Positions 8,791 to 16,810 of a DNA stretch of 38,779 nt are shown piece by piece. The translations under genes were made by a program, and so were the position numbers. The notes beneath the pieces are model-generated. The model worked only from the letters and a program-made list of their open reading frames with translations. It was not told where the DNA came from and did no database searches. The DNA is from Pseudomonas fluorescens. Its GTDB lineage: Bacteria; Pseudomonadota; Gammaproteobacteria; Pseudomonadales; Pseudomonadaceae. The stretch spans positions 1-38,779 of the forward strand of contig NZ_LACC01000037.1 of assembly GCF_000967965.1 (NCBI RefSeq). The letters run 5' to 3'. Every line of letters starts with the position of its first letter. The stretch's first letter is position 1.

Positions 8791-8927
8791 GGCGTCTCCG
8801 TTTTTTGTCGTTATGGTCAGACCAGCTTCGAGGGTAGGGCGATGGGCGGTCGGGGCCATGATCGTCAGCGGACAAAAACCATTCAGGGCCGCTATCCTTG
8901 GGCCAGGCATATCCAGCAGGTTGACCC

Positions 8928-9596
8928 ATGCTTGAAGTCCATGGCGTTTTCAAAAGCTACGCCACCCCGCAGGGGCCGCTGCCGGTGCTGCAAGGCGTCG
9001 ACCTGACGCTCAGGCCCGGCAGCAGCCTGGCGCTGATGGGCGAGTCGGGCAGTGGCAAAAGCACCTTGCTGCACCTGATCGCCGGGCTGGACAAGGTCGA
9101 TCGCGGCAGCATCCGCAGTGGCGAGCATCGCCTGGAACAGATGAATGAAGGGCAACTGGCGAACTGGCGTCGTACGGAAATCGGCCTGGTGTTCCAGCAA
9201 TTCAACCTGATCGGCAGCCTGCGGGTCGAAGACAACCTGGCGATTCAGGCACGTCTGGCGGGGCGCCATGACCCACGCTGGCAGGCGCACCTGGTGCAGC
9301 GCCTGGGCTTGGGGGAGCTGCTGCGGCGCTATCCGGAGCAACTGTCCGGCGGCCAGCAGCAACGGGTCGCACTGGGCCGAGCGCTGGCATCGCGCCCCCA
9401 ATTGCTGCTGGCCGACGAGCCCACCGGCAGCCTCGATGAAACCACCGCCGCCGAGGTGTTGCAGCTGCTGCTGGAATTGCTCGACGACAGCCCCACCAGC
9501 CTGTTGATGGTCACCCACAGTCCCGGCGTGGCGGCACGGCTGGCGGAAAAAGCCATGCTGTGCGGCGGTCGTCTGGCCGGTGCGGGAGAGCGCTGA
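8928..9596 (+). CDS. ABC transporter ATP-binding protein (LolD/MacB type)
   Basis: Predicted 222-residue ATPase with all motifs intact: Walker A GESGSGKST (residues 38-46), Q-loop VFQQFN (about 88-93), signature LSGGQQQRV (139-147), Walker B LLLADEP (159-165) and the switch His in MVTHS (197). Length and the FQQFNL region place it with the LolD/FtsE/MacB class that powers permeases of the FtsX fold. The permease gene begins one base after the stop (9598), and a CrtC/AttH-like lipoprotein follows, matching the AttEFGH-type arrangement. It likely drives movement of a lipid, lipoprotein or other envelope molecule; the substrate is not known. Confidence 0.93.
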   Translation: MLEVHGVFKSYATPQGPLPVLQGVDLTLRPGSSLALMGESGSGKSTLLHLIAGLDKVDRGSIRSGEHRLEQMNEGQLANWRRTEIGLVFQQFNLIGSLRVEDNLAIQARLAGRHDPRWQAHLVQRLGLGELLRRYPEQLSGGQQQRVALGRALASRPQLLLADEPTGSLDETTAAEVLQLLLELLDDSPTSLLMVTHSPGVAARLAEKAMLCGGRLAGAGER

Positions 9597-9597
9597 C

Positions 9598-12069
9598 ATG
9601 CGCATTTTCAGCGAAACTCTGCGTGCGCTGCTCAGCCACTGGCGGCAGCATCCGGTGCAGTTTTTCAGTGTGCTGACCGGGTTGTGGCTGGCCACCGGTC
9701 TGTTGGCCGGTGTCCAGGCTCTCAACAGCCAGGCCCGCGACAGCTATGCCCGCGCCAGTCAGTTGATCGGCGGCGAACCCCAGGCCAGCCTCGGTGCGCC
9801 CGGCGGCGGCACGCTCCCCCAGCAATGGTTTATCGATCTGCGTCGCGCGGGCTGGCCGGTGTCACCGGTGCTGCAAGGCCGGGTCACGCTCAAGGGGCAC
9901 GAAGAGCAGCGCTTGCAGTTGATGGGCATCGAGCCGGTGTCGCTGCCGGCGGGCGCGGCGGTGGCCGGGCAGGCCTTGGCGATTGAACAGGTGGTCGGCT
10001 TTTTCAGTCCGCCGGGCAGTACCTGGATCTCGCCCCAGACCTTGAAGGCACTGGGTTTTCGCGAGGGTGACCGGCCACTGAACCTGGCGGGCGTGGCACT
10101 GCCGCCGCTGCATGTGCAGGCCGACATGGCGCCCGGCGTGCTGCTGGTGGACATCGGTTTTGCCCAGCAGATTCTGGGGTTGCCGGAGCAACTGTCGCGG
10201 CTGCTGTTACCGAAGGATTTCACCGCGCCATTGCCGGAGCCGTTCAAGGGCCAGCTGCAACTCAAGCGAGCTGGCGAAGAAAGCAACCTGACGCGCCTGA
10301 CCGAAAGCTTCCACCTGAACCTCGATGCCCTGGGGGTGCTGTCGTTCGTGGTCGGCCTGTTTATCGTGCACGCTGCCATCGGACTGGCGCTGGAGCAACG
10401 GCGAAGCCTGCTGCGGACCCTGCGTGCCTGCGGTGTGAGTGCGCGGATGCTGATCGCTTGCCTTGCCGTCGAATTGGGTGGATTGGCCCTGATCGGCGGT
10501 GTGGCCGGGGTGGTCAGCGGCTACCTGCTGGCCGGCGTGCTGTTGCCCGATGTCGCCGCCAGCCTGCGTGGCTTGTACGGCGCCGAAGTGGCGGGGCAGC
10601 TGAGCCTCAGCCTGTCGTGGTGGTTCAGCGGGATCGGCTTGAGTCTGATCGGCGCAATGCTCGCCGGGGCCAACAGCCTGTTGCGGGCGGCGCGTTTGCC
10701 ATTGCTGGCGTTGGCCGACCCGCAGGCCTGGCATCAGGCCCATGCACGCTGGTTGCGACGCCAGGGGTGGGTGGCGGCAATGGCCGGGGTGATCGCGCTG
10801 CTGGCGTTGATCTTCGGCGACAGCCTTATCAGTGGCTTCGTGTTGATGGCGGCTCTGTTGATCGGTGCCGCGCTGGCATTGCCGGTGGTGCTCAGTTCTC
10901 TGCTCAATCTCGTTTCGCAGCGAAGTCGCTCGGTGCTTGGCCAGTGGTTTGTCGCCGATTGCCGCCAGCAACTGCCGGCCCTGAGCCTGGCGTTGATGGC
11001 GCTGCTGTTGGCCATGGCGGCGAACATCGGTGCCGGCAGCATGACCGCAGGGTTTCGCCAGACCTTCAGCGACTGGCTCGAACAACGGCTGACGGCCGAG
11101 CTTTACCTCAATCCCCAGAACCCGGCCCAGGCCCGGGAGCTGCAAAGCTGGCTCAACCAGCAGCCGCAACTGGCGGCGGTGCTGCCCAACTGGCAGGTTT
11201 CGATCCAGTTGCAGGGCTGGCCGACGGACCTGTCCGGGATCATCGACCACCCGACCTATCGCCAGCACTGGCCGCTGCTCGAAGCCTTGGGCGACAACCC
11301 TTGGGAGCGGCTGGCCAAGGACGATGCGGTGATGCTCAGCGAACAACTGGCCCGGCGCCTGCACGTGCAACTGGGCGATCACCTGACGCTGCCGACCCCC
11401 ACTGGCCCGTGGTCGTCGCGGATCGTCGGGATCTACGCCGACTACGGCAATCCCAAGGGCCACATTCTGGTCAATATCAACCATCTTCTGCGCGGTTGGC
11501 CGCAACTGACACCGAGCCGCTTCAATCTGCGCATCGAACCGGCATCGATTCCGGCGTTCGTCACGGCGCTGCAGGCACGCTTTACCCTGGACGACAGCCG
11601 CATCGTCGATCAGGCGCGGCTCAAGGGTTGGTCCACGCAAATCTTCGAACGTACCTTCGCCGCCACCGCCGCACTCAACAGCCTGACGCTGTGCGTGGCC
11701 GGGGTGGCGCTGTTCATCAGCCTGTTGACCCAAAGCCAGAGCCGTCTCGGGCAACTGGCGCCGCTGTGGGCGCTGGGCGTGACGCGTCGGCATCTGATGT
11801 TGCTCAACCTAGGGCAAACCTGGTTGCTGGCGATATTGACCTTGGTGCTGGCATTGCCGCTGGGCATCGCCCTGGCGTGGTGCCTGGACACGGTGATCAA
11901 CGTGCAGGCCTTTGGCTGGCGCCTGCCGTTGCGGGTGTTTCCAATGCAACTGTTGCAATTGATGGGGCTGGCGCTGGTCGCGACGTTACTGGCCTCGGCC
12001 TGGCCGTTGTACCGTTTGTACCGCACGCAACCGGCGGACCTGCTGCGGACGTTTGCCCATGAAGATTAA
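9598..12069 (+). CDS. FtsX-fold ABC permease, double-domain
   Basis: Predicted 823-residue inner-membrane protein. The ATG at 9598 follows GGGAGAG in the end of the ATPase gene. One N-terminal membrane segment (about residues 18-40) is followed by a periplasmic region. A first FtsX-like bundle lies at about 240-380 (GVLSFVVGLFIVHAAIGLALEQRR), then further membrane segments at about 390-480, a second periplasmic domain, and a second FtsX bundle at about 690-815. This is a fused pair of permease halves in one chain, as in AttF/AttG or MlaE-unrelated DevC-like fusions, so no second permease gene is needed. It overlaps the next gene by 11 bases. Substrate unknown. Confidence 0.9.
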   Translation: MRIFSETLRALLSHWRQHPVQFFSVLTGLWLATGLLAGVQALNSQARDSYARASQLIGGEPQASLGAPGGGTLPQQWFIDLRRAGWPVSPVLQGRVTLKGHEEQRLQLMGIEPVSLPAGAAVAGQALAIEQVVGFFSPPGSTWISPQTLKALGFREGDRPLNLAGVALPPLHVQADMAPGVLLVDIGFAQQILGLPEQLSRLLLPKDFTAPLPEPFKGQLQLKRAGEESNLTRLTESFHLNLDALGVLSFVVGLFIVHAAIGLALEQRRSLLRTLRACGVSARMLIACLAVELGGLALIGGVAGVVSGYLLAGVLLPDVAASLRGLYGAEVAGQLSLSLSWWFSGIGLSLIGAMLAGANSLLRAARLPLLALADPQAWHQAHARWLRRQGWVAAMAGVIALLALIFGDSLISGFVLMAALLIGAALALPVVLSSLLNLVSQRSRSVLGQWFVADCRQQLPALSLALMALLLAMAANIGAGSMTAGFRQTFSDWLEQRLTAELYLNPQNPAQARELQSWLNQQPQLAAVLPNWQVSIQLQGWPTDLSGIIDHPTYRQHWPLLEALGDNPWERLAKDDAVMLSEQLARRLHVQLGDHLTLPTPTGPWSSRIVGIYADYGNPKGHILVNINHLLRGWPQLTPSRFNLRIEPASIPAFVTALQARFTLDDSRIVDQARLKGWSTQIFERTFAATAALNSLTLCVAGVALFISLLTQSQSRLGQLAPLWALGVTRRHLMLLNLGQTWLLAILTLVLALPLGIALAWCLDTVINVQAFGWRLPLRVFPMQLLQLMGLALVATLLASAWPLYRLYRTQPADLLRTFAHED

Positions 12070-13132
12070 AGCCTGCGTGTTGCTCCTGGCGTTGCTGGCG
12101 AGCGGTTGCGATCAACCGGCACCGGAGCAAAAGGGCTTTGCGGGGCTGGGCAACCAGGCCGCCGCCTTCACCCCGGTGGTGCCCGGTCGGGTGTTCAGCT
12201 TCCCGGCGGATCACGGTCCCCACGACGGCTTTCGCATCGAATGGTGGTATGTCACGGCCAATCTGAAGGACGATCAGGGCAATGAGTTCGGCGCGCAATG
12301 GACCTTGTTCCGCAGCGCGTTGAAAGCCAGCCCCGAGGTGGCGGGTTGGCAGAATCAGACGATCTGGCTCGGCCACGCGGCAGTGACGTCGGCGACAGTG
12401 CATCACGCGGCCGAAAGATATGCTCGTGGTGGCGTCGGTCAGGCCGGTGTCAACGTTGCGCCGTTCAATGCATGGATCGACGACTGGCAACTGCGCAGCC
12501 AGGCGACTGCCGACGACCCGTTGGCCGACGTGCTACTCAGTGCCCGCGACCAGCGTTTCAGTTACCGGCTGCGGTTGACCTCGACAGGGCCGCTGGTGCT
12601 TCAGGGGGAACGGGGCTTCAGCCAGAAATCCGAACAGGGTCAGGCCTCTTACTACTACAGTCAGCCGTTTTTCCAGGCCAGCGGCACCCTGGAAATCGAT
12701 GGCAAGACCTTTCAGGTCAGTGGCCCGGCCTGGCTCGACCGCGAATGGAGCAGCCAGCCCCTGACGAGCAACCAGACAGGGTGGGACTGGTTCTCCCTGC
12801 ACCTGGACAGCGGCGAGCAGGTGATGCTGTATCGCATGCGGCAAAAGGACGGCGAGCCTTACCTCACCGGCACCTGGATCGACGCTGGGGGCCAGACACA
12901 ATTGCTGCACGCTGGCGACATCATCCTCACGCCGCAAGACACGGCCCGGGTTGCCGGGCGCGCGATGCCCATTCGCTGGTCGATCAAAATCCCCGCCAGA
13001 CACCTCGATATCGCCATTGCCGCGCTCAATCCCCAGGCCTGGATGGATTTGCGCATTCCTTATTGGGAAGGCCCGGTGCGCCTCAGTGGCAGTCATACAG
13101 GGCAGGGCTATCTGGAAATGACCGGGTACTAG
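12059..13132 (+). CDS. CrtC/AttH-like lipocalin-fold lipoprotein
   Basis: Predicted 357-residue lipoprotein. The ATG at 12059 lies inside the end of the permease gene and gives a short signal with lipobox ASGC (Cys17). The residue after Cys is Asp, which in enterobacteria favours inner-membrane retention. The body has hallmarks of the carotenoid 1,2-hydratase-like/AttH family: FPADHGPHDGFRIEWWYVTANL near residues 45-65, SYYYSQPF, and GPAWLDREWSSQPL with GWDWFSLHLDSGEQVMLYRMR. In AttEFGH-type systems such a protein accompanies the ABC pump and probably binds a hydrophobic ligand. It is not evidence for carotenoid synthesis, as no crt genes are present. Role in transport is inference from context. 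Confidence 0.85.
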   Translation: MKIKACVLLLALLASGCDQPAPEQKGFAGLGNQAAAFTPVVPGRVFSFPADHGPHDGFRIEWWYVTANLKDDQGNEFGAQWTLFRSALKASPEVAGWQNQTIWLGHAAVTSATVHHAAERYARGGVGQAGVNVAPFNAWIDDWQLRSQATADDPLADVLLSARDQRFSYRLRLTSTGPLVLQGERGFSQKSEQGQASYYYSQPFFQASGTLEIDGKTFQVSGPAWLDREWSSQPLTSNQTGWDWFSLHLDSGEQVMLYRMRQKDGEPYLTGTWIDAGGQTQLLHAGDIILTPQDTARVAGRAMPIRWSIKIPARHLDIAIAALNPQAWMDLRIPYWEGPVRLSGSHTGQGYLEMTGY

Positions 13133-13264
13133 GCGCTCGTGCAAGGAAAATCACCGCTGCGGCGCGACCACTCGCAGAACAGCGTCTATGCTCACTCGCA
13201 CACATGGCGTTGAGCCCGGTTTCAACGCCGTCTGTTGCCATCTATCACAGGGAATGTTCTGCCT

Positions 13265-13843
13265 ATGAAACGCCACGCACTGACCCAAGCCATCGCCCTC
13301 GCAACCTTGCTGTCTGCCGCCAGTTTCGGCGCGGTTGCCGCCGAACTACCGTTGTCCGAAGTTGTGGTGGTTGATCAGGTCGCCACCAAAGTCGTTTCGG
13401 TAGACACCGCGAACCATATAGTGGTCCTGAAAGGCCCGCAGGGTAATGAATTCCCTGTACAACTGACCGAAAAGGCGAAAAACCTCAAAAACCTCAAGGC
13501 CGGCGACTCGGTCGACATCAGGGTCACCAGCGCCGTAGCAGCCTACCTCGACACCGATGTCGACAAAGGCCTGCCCGGCACCGCCGAAGCCACCGGCGAA
13601 GTGCGCGCAGCGCCAGGCAGCGCCAACCCGGGCGGCGAAGCGTACCGCCAGGTGAAAGTGCAGTTGAAAATCACCCACATCGACCAGAAGAAAAACCAGG
13701 TGACCTTCGAAAACCCGGAAGGCAAGTCCAAGACCGTCGAAGTCAAGCGACCTGAAGTCCAGGCCAAACTCAAGGACTTGAAAGTCGGACAAAGCGTCAA
13801 CGTGGTTTATACCGACATTTTGACGGTGACCAGCAAGCACTGA
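13265..13843 (+). CDS. Small exported protein with two internal repeats
   Basis: Predicted 192-residue periplasmic protein. The ATG at 13265 follows AGGGA at 13249-13253 and opens a Sec signal (LATLLSAASFGAVAA, cleavage about residue 26). The mature chain contains two similar units of about 55 residues. The first has VVSVDTANHIVVLKGPQGNE then LKNLKAGDSVDIRVTSA; the second has ITHIDQKKNQVTFENPEGKS then LKDLKVGQSVNVVYTDI. Each looks like a small beta-rich domain closed by a K-x-G-x-S-V motif. I do not recognise a named family or function. It has its own upstream region of about 130 bases and is followed by the AT-rich structured spacer. Confidence 0.8.
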   Translation: MKRHALTQAIALATLLSAASFGAVAAELPLSEVVVVDQVATKVVSVDTANHIVVLKGPQGNEFPVQLTEKAKNLKNLKAGDSVDIRVTSAVAAYLDTDVDKGLPGTAEATGEVRAAPGSANPGGEAYRQVKVQLKITHIDQKKNQVTFENPEGKSKTVEVKRPEVQAKLKDLKVGQSVNVVYTDILTVTSKH

Positions 13844-14042
13844 TATCGAGTCATGGTTCTATACGGGCTGATTGTTTTTGTGCAAGTTTTGTATAGGAAT
13901 AATCAGCTCGTAATGGTCGAACTGGTGAGTTCGAGATACCGTGTTGCATAGTATTTAAGTCGACATCTTGTTAAACATTGTGTCGATAAATTTCATCTTT
14001 GCAGTGCGGACATATTAATTCGCTTCTACTAAAATACTTTCC

Positions 14043-14106
14043 GTTCGCCCAGTGTCAGGGCTCTTTACCAGTGCATGGATTGCCGAGGCCATTGCACTGG
14101 GCGAAC
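14043..14106. repeat. 12-base perfect inverted repeat with alternative inner hairpin
   Basis: GTTCGCCCAGTG (14043-14054) and CACTGGGCGAAC (14095-14106) are perfect complements. Inside, CCAGTGCATGG (14068-14078) can pair instead with CCATTGCACTGG (14089-14100), with one bulged base. The right arm's CACTGG can therefore choose between two partners, which is suggestive of a switchable RNA structure or of recombination-site remnants. Confidence 0.75.
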
Positions 14107-14140
14107 ACTTTATTTGCTGTATTGAAAGTTTTGGATATAA

Positions 14141-14171
14141 AAAACGGGCGGCCTGCAGGTCGCCCGTTTTT
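14141..14171. terminator. Bidirectional intrinsic terminator downstream of hglS
   Basis: AAAACGGGCG (14141-14150) pairs with CGCCCGTTTT (14161-14170), and the middle GCCTGCAGGT continues the stem. T-rich runs follow on both strands. It sits 33 bases past the hglS stop on the minus strand and would also stop any plus-strand transcript crossing the AT-rich spacer. Confidence 0.9.
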
Positions 14172-14204
14172 ATTGAGTTGTAACAAGTCATTCCGTCATG
14201 CTTT

Positions 14205-15584
14205 TTAATCGGCCAGCGCGGCGAAACACTGTTCGACCGAGCGTCGCTGGCTCTCGGCATACAGTTCCAACTCATCGATCGTCGAACGCCCCAGGGCCTG
14301 TTCGAAGGCCTGCTGGTTGGCATGGGCGCCGTAACGGGTTTGTGCTGCGTCCCCCAGGTTTGACTGAAAAATCCCCGCCGCGCTGACCGGCAGGAAGTCT
14401 TCGTACACCAGCGGTTCAACCCGCAGGTAACCGTCGCCGAGCAGGTCTTCCAGGGGGGCGTTTTTCAGGTCACCCGCCGCCAGGCCTTGTTCCGTCACGA
14501 AGTAGCGGAAGTAAGCCAGGCCCTGTTGGCGCATGCCTTCCCAGGTGTCGGGGAACTCGCTGAAATGCTGCGCCATCAGGGCGTTGTAGCGCGCGGCGTT
14601 GGCTTCGTTGGGGAAGTCCTTGAGTTCGTCCCGTGCGGCATTGAGCAAGCGGTCGTAGAGTGCGCGGCCTTTGGGCGTAAGGGCGGCACCGCGCTGTTCA
14701 ATCTCGCCGAAACGGGCACTGTGGCTGCCGCGCGCCTCGCTTTGATCGGTGAAGGCAATCGGCTCGTCCAGGGCCTTGAAGCTGGTCTGGCGCAGCAGGA
14801 TCGGGCACTGGCGGCGAGGTGGGCCTTCGATTACCGCTTTGGGGGTGATGCCATGGGCCGGCATCTGTGCCTGGACGATGTCGATGTCCAGGGTCCGTGG
14901 TGTCAGGTGGTTGATGTGCGGGCCCTTGAATGCCACCACGTCGGCGATCAGACGATGCTGGGCACTGAGCTGTCGATACTGCTCGGCGGTGACGGTGGCG
15001 CTGTGGTGCCAGCGAAACGTTTCCAGCGCTTGCTCAACGAATTCCTGGGCTTCCTGATCGGTCAGGCCACCCCGGGATTCGGCGCGTTCGATGAGCGTGA
15101 GGGCCGTGGGGGTGAAGATCGAGCGCTGGTCGAGCATCGACTGGGCGAAGGCTCGCAGCTCCAGGTCTTCGATCAGTTCCAGGCGCAACAGCGAGGTGAA
15201 TACCCGGAACGGGCTGACCTGCAACGACGCTTCATGCACCGCGCGAAACGCCGTGGAATGCACCGGCACGCCGGCTGGAGTCAGGTCGTAGTAACCCACC
15301 GGTTGCATACCCATCACCGCGAACAGGCGGGCGAGGGTCGCCAGTTCATCGGCCGTACCGACGCGGATCGCTCCATGGCGCTCAAGGTCCAGGCGTTCGA
15401 TTTCGCCGGTGCTGGTGAGCTGCTGCAGGATTTGCGCATCGCTGTCCAGCACGTGACGATTGGTCTGTTCCACCAGTTCCATCAATGCGCCGTACAACGG
15501 CACTTCCTCGCGGTACATGTCGGACATCGCTTTGGAGAAGCGTTGGCGGATCAGGTCAGGGCTGACGAAGTTCGGGTGGTTCAT
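14205..15584 (-). CDS. hglS: 2-oxoadipate dioxygenase/decarboxylase (HglS, DUF1338)
   Basis: Predicted 459-residue VOC-superfamily iron enzyme that converts 2-oxoadipate to D-2-hydroxyglutarate with O2 and loss of CO2, a step of Pseudomonas D-lysine catabolism. Recognisable blocks are ERHGAIRVGT (His70, Arg74), PVGYYDL, PVHSTAFR, VVAFKGPHINHLTPR (His227) and ARFGEIEQRG (Glu295). These fit the His-His-Glu metal site described for the P. putida enzyme. Two ATGs lie close together; the one at 15584 has AGGA nine bases upstream, whereas for 15590 the spacing is only three, and homologues begin a few residues before FVSPD. No other lysine-pathway gene is adjacent. A strong terminator follows. Confidence 0.9.
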   Translation of the reverse strand: MNHPNFVSPDLIRQRFSKAMSDMYREEVPLYGALMELVEQTNRHVLDSDAQILQQLTSTGEIERLDLERHGAIRVGTADELATLARLFAVMGMQPVGYYDLTPAGVPVHSTAFRAVHEASLQVSPFRVFTSLLRLELIEDLELRAFAQSMLDQRSIFTPTALTLIERAESRGGLTDQEAQEFVEQALETFRWHHSATVTAEQYRQLSAQHRLIADVVAFKGPHINHLTPRTLDIDIVQAQMPAHGITPKAVIEGPPRRQCPILLRQTSFKALDEPIAFTDQSEARGSHSARFGEIEQRGAALTPKGRALYDRLLNAARDELKDFPNEANAARYNALMAQHFSEFPDTWEGMRQQGLAYFRYFVTEQGLAAGDLKNAPLEDLLGDGYLRVEPLVYEDFLPVSAAGIFQSNLGDAAQTRYGAHANQQAFEQALGRSTIDELELYAESQRRSVEQCFAALAD

Positions 15585-15706
15585 GAACATGATTCCTGGC
15601 GCGGTGACGTAAAGGATGGACGAAAGATCGCAGCCTTCAGCGACGCCGACAAACGAAGTTTCTGACGAACTTCATTCTGCAAAGGACTGCATGCCTAGGG
15701 GGGGGT

Positions 15707-15795
15707 GCCTTAAAGCTGGCCATGCTGCGTTGCAGGCCTTGGAAAGGGAACAACCATTCCCAGCGGCCTACGCCTTGCCTGGCCAGCTTTAAGGC
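15707..15795. repeat. 89-base imperfect palindrome with 16-base perfect ends
   Basis: GCCTTAAAGCTGGCCA (15707-15722) is the exact complement of 15780-15795. The interior also tends to fold: AGGCC near 15734 pairs with GGCCT near 15764, and GGGAA 15746-15750 with TTCCC 15757-15761. It lies in the 247-base spacer between the hydrolase end and the hglS start. It is unlike the REPs in this window and looks like a separate repeat family, a MITE-like element or a structured RNA. Confidence 0.75.
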
Positions 15796-15831
15796 GACAA
15801 CGCGGTGGGGAAACTAATTGAGAACGCCCCA

Positions 15832-16788
15832 CTAATGCAGTCGTTGATCCTGTGGGCTCTCCGAGCGCAGCGATGCCAAAAACTCGCGATACAGGCGCGC
15901 CGAACCGTATGGCGCTTCCACCATGGGCATGTGCCCGATGGCGTCCCAGATATGCACGCGCAGGTCGGCGATGCCCTTGCTCCAGACTGACACACTGCTG
16001 ACATCGATCAACCGGTCCTTGCGGCCCCACAGCAACAGCGCCGGGGCGGTGATGTCGGGCAGGTGCGGTTCCATCGGCGGGCTGGCGCGAAATTCGCGGA
16101 AGATTTCCTCCAGCTCCTCGCGGGACTGTTCATAGCGCTGGGCGACGGCATCGAGCACCAGTTTCGGTACCCAGGGCGGCGAAGCCATGGTCATGGCGTA
16201 GAAGCGCTGGAATTCTTCCCGCGAATGAATCAAAAACGGGTTGTGGCCCTTGGCCAAATGCCGCTCAAGGTCACTGGGCTCGGGCGAAGTGACCCCGGCC
16301 GGGTCGATCAGGGCCAAGGACACAATGCGCTCCGGATAGGTGGCCGCGAGCCAGGCCGCCATATAGCCGCCCATGGAGTTGCCGATGACATGGACTTTCT
16401 CGACCCCGCACACGTCCAGCAGCTGGATCATGCGCTTGGCCTGCAGCGGGATGTCGTAGCCGCCGCCCGCCTTGAAGCCGGTTTCGCCATGGCCGGCGAT
16501 GTCCGGAATGATCACCCGATGGCTGCCGACAAAGTGCCGGGCGAAACGCAGCCAGAGATTCTTGTCGGCGCTGAAGCCATGGAGCATCAGCACACTGCTG
16601 GTGGCCTCGTATGGCCCGCCTTGCCAGGTCGAGACGGTCATTTCGGGGATGGGCACGACGATCTTGTGCAGCCGGTACAGCTTGGCCTCGGCCGCCATGC
16701 TCAAGTCATAGAGCCAGTAGCCGATGGCCGGGTAGGTCAGCCAGCTCCAGGCGACGAACACTGCGAGAACGACGAACAACAAAAGCAT
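15832..16788 (-). CDS. Membrane-anchored alpha/beta hydrolase (lipase/esterase)
   Basis: Predicted 318-residue hydrolase. The ATG at 16788 follows GGGAG by seven bases; the GTG one codon earlier is worse placed. Residues 1-20 (LLLFVVLAVFVAWSWL) form an uncleaved membrane anchor or signal. The catalytic triad is visible: Ser138 in GNSMGG, Asp258 in GRKDRLID and His286 in AIGHMP, with the oxyanion region LMLHGFSADK near residue 70. It resembles monoacylglycerol-lipase-like (ABHD6-type) enzymes. It lies 22 bases after a Baeyer-Villiger monooxygenase on the same strand, so it may hydrolyse the esters that enzyme makes; that substrate link is inference from operon structure. Confidence 0.88.
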   Translation of the reverse strand: MLLLFVVLAVFVAWSWLTYPAIGYWLYDLSMAAEAKLYRLHKIVVPIPEMTVSTWQGGPYEATSSVLMLHGFSADKNLWLRFARHFVGSHRVIIPDIAGHGETGFKAGGGYDIPLQAKRMIQLLDVCGVEKVHVIGNSMGGYMAAWLAATYPERIVSLALIDPAGVTSPEPSDLERHLAKGHNPFLIHSREEFQRFYAMTMASPPWVPKLVLDAVAQRYEQSREELEEIFREFRASPPMEPHLPDITAPALLLWGRKDRLIDVSSVSVWSKGIADLRVHIWDAIGHMPMVEAPYGSARLYREFLASLRSESPQDQRLH

Positions 16789-16810
16789 CACGCGTCTCCC
16801 TTCTATCTGC

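Larger units (their letters stand above)
13844..14204. other. AT-rich intergenic region with a series of hairpins
   Basis: This 361-base spacer is conspicuously AT-rich compared with flanking genes and holds consecutive inverted repeats. These are CGGGCTGATT 13864-13873 with AATCAGCTCG 13901-13910 (one G-U), and CTATAC 13859-13864 with GTATAG 13891-13896, which crosses the first like a pseudoknot. Next come TCGAACT 13917-13923 with AGTTCGA 13928-13934, and TCGACA 13960-13965 with TGTCGA 13981-13986. The longest is GTTCGCCCAGTG 14043-14054 with CACTGGGCGAAC 14095-14106, before the terminator at 14141-14171. It could encode a structured small RNA or be the scar of a mobile element; no protein-coding signal is visible. 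Confidence 0.55.

Noticed and set aside
10207..11793. Long minus-strand frames opposite the ABC permease
   Set aside because: Their Gln/Arg/His-rich composition is typical of antisense GC-rich frames, and the permease reads through with clear membrane segments.
12059..13132. Carotenoid hydratase of a pigment pathway
   Set aside because: The CrtC-like fold is present, but there are no carotenoid genes. The lipoprotein signal and ABC neighbours point to a transport accessory role.
14043..14106. Integron attC site
   Set aside because: The paired arms do not show the R-Y-Y-Y-A-A-C / G-T-T-R-R-R-Y ends expected of attC, and no integrase gene is nearby.
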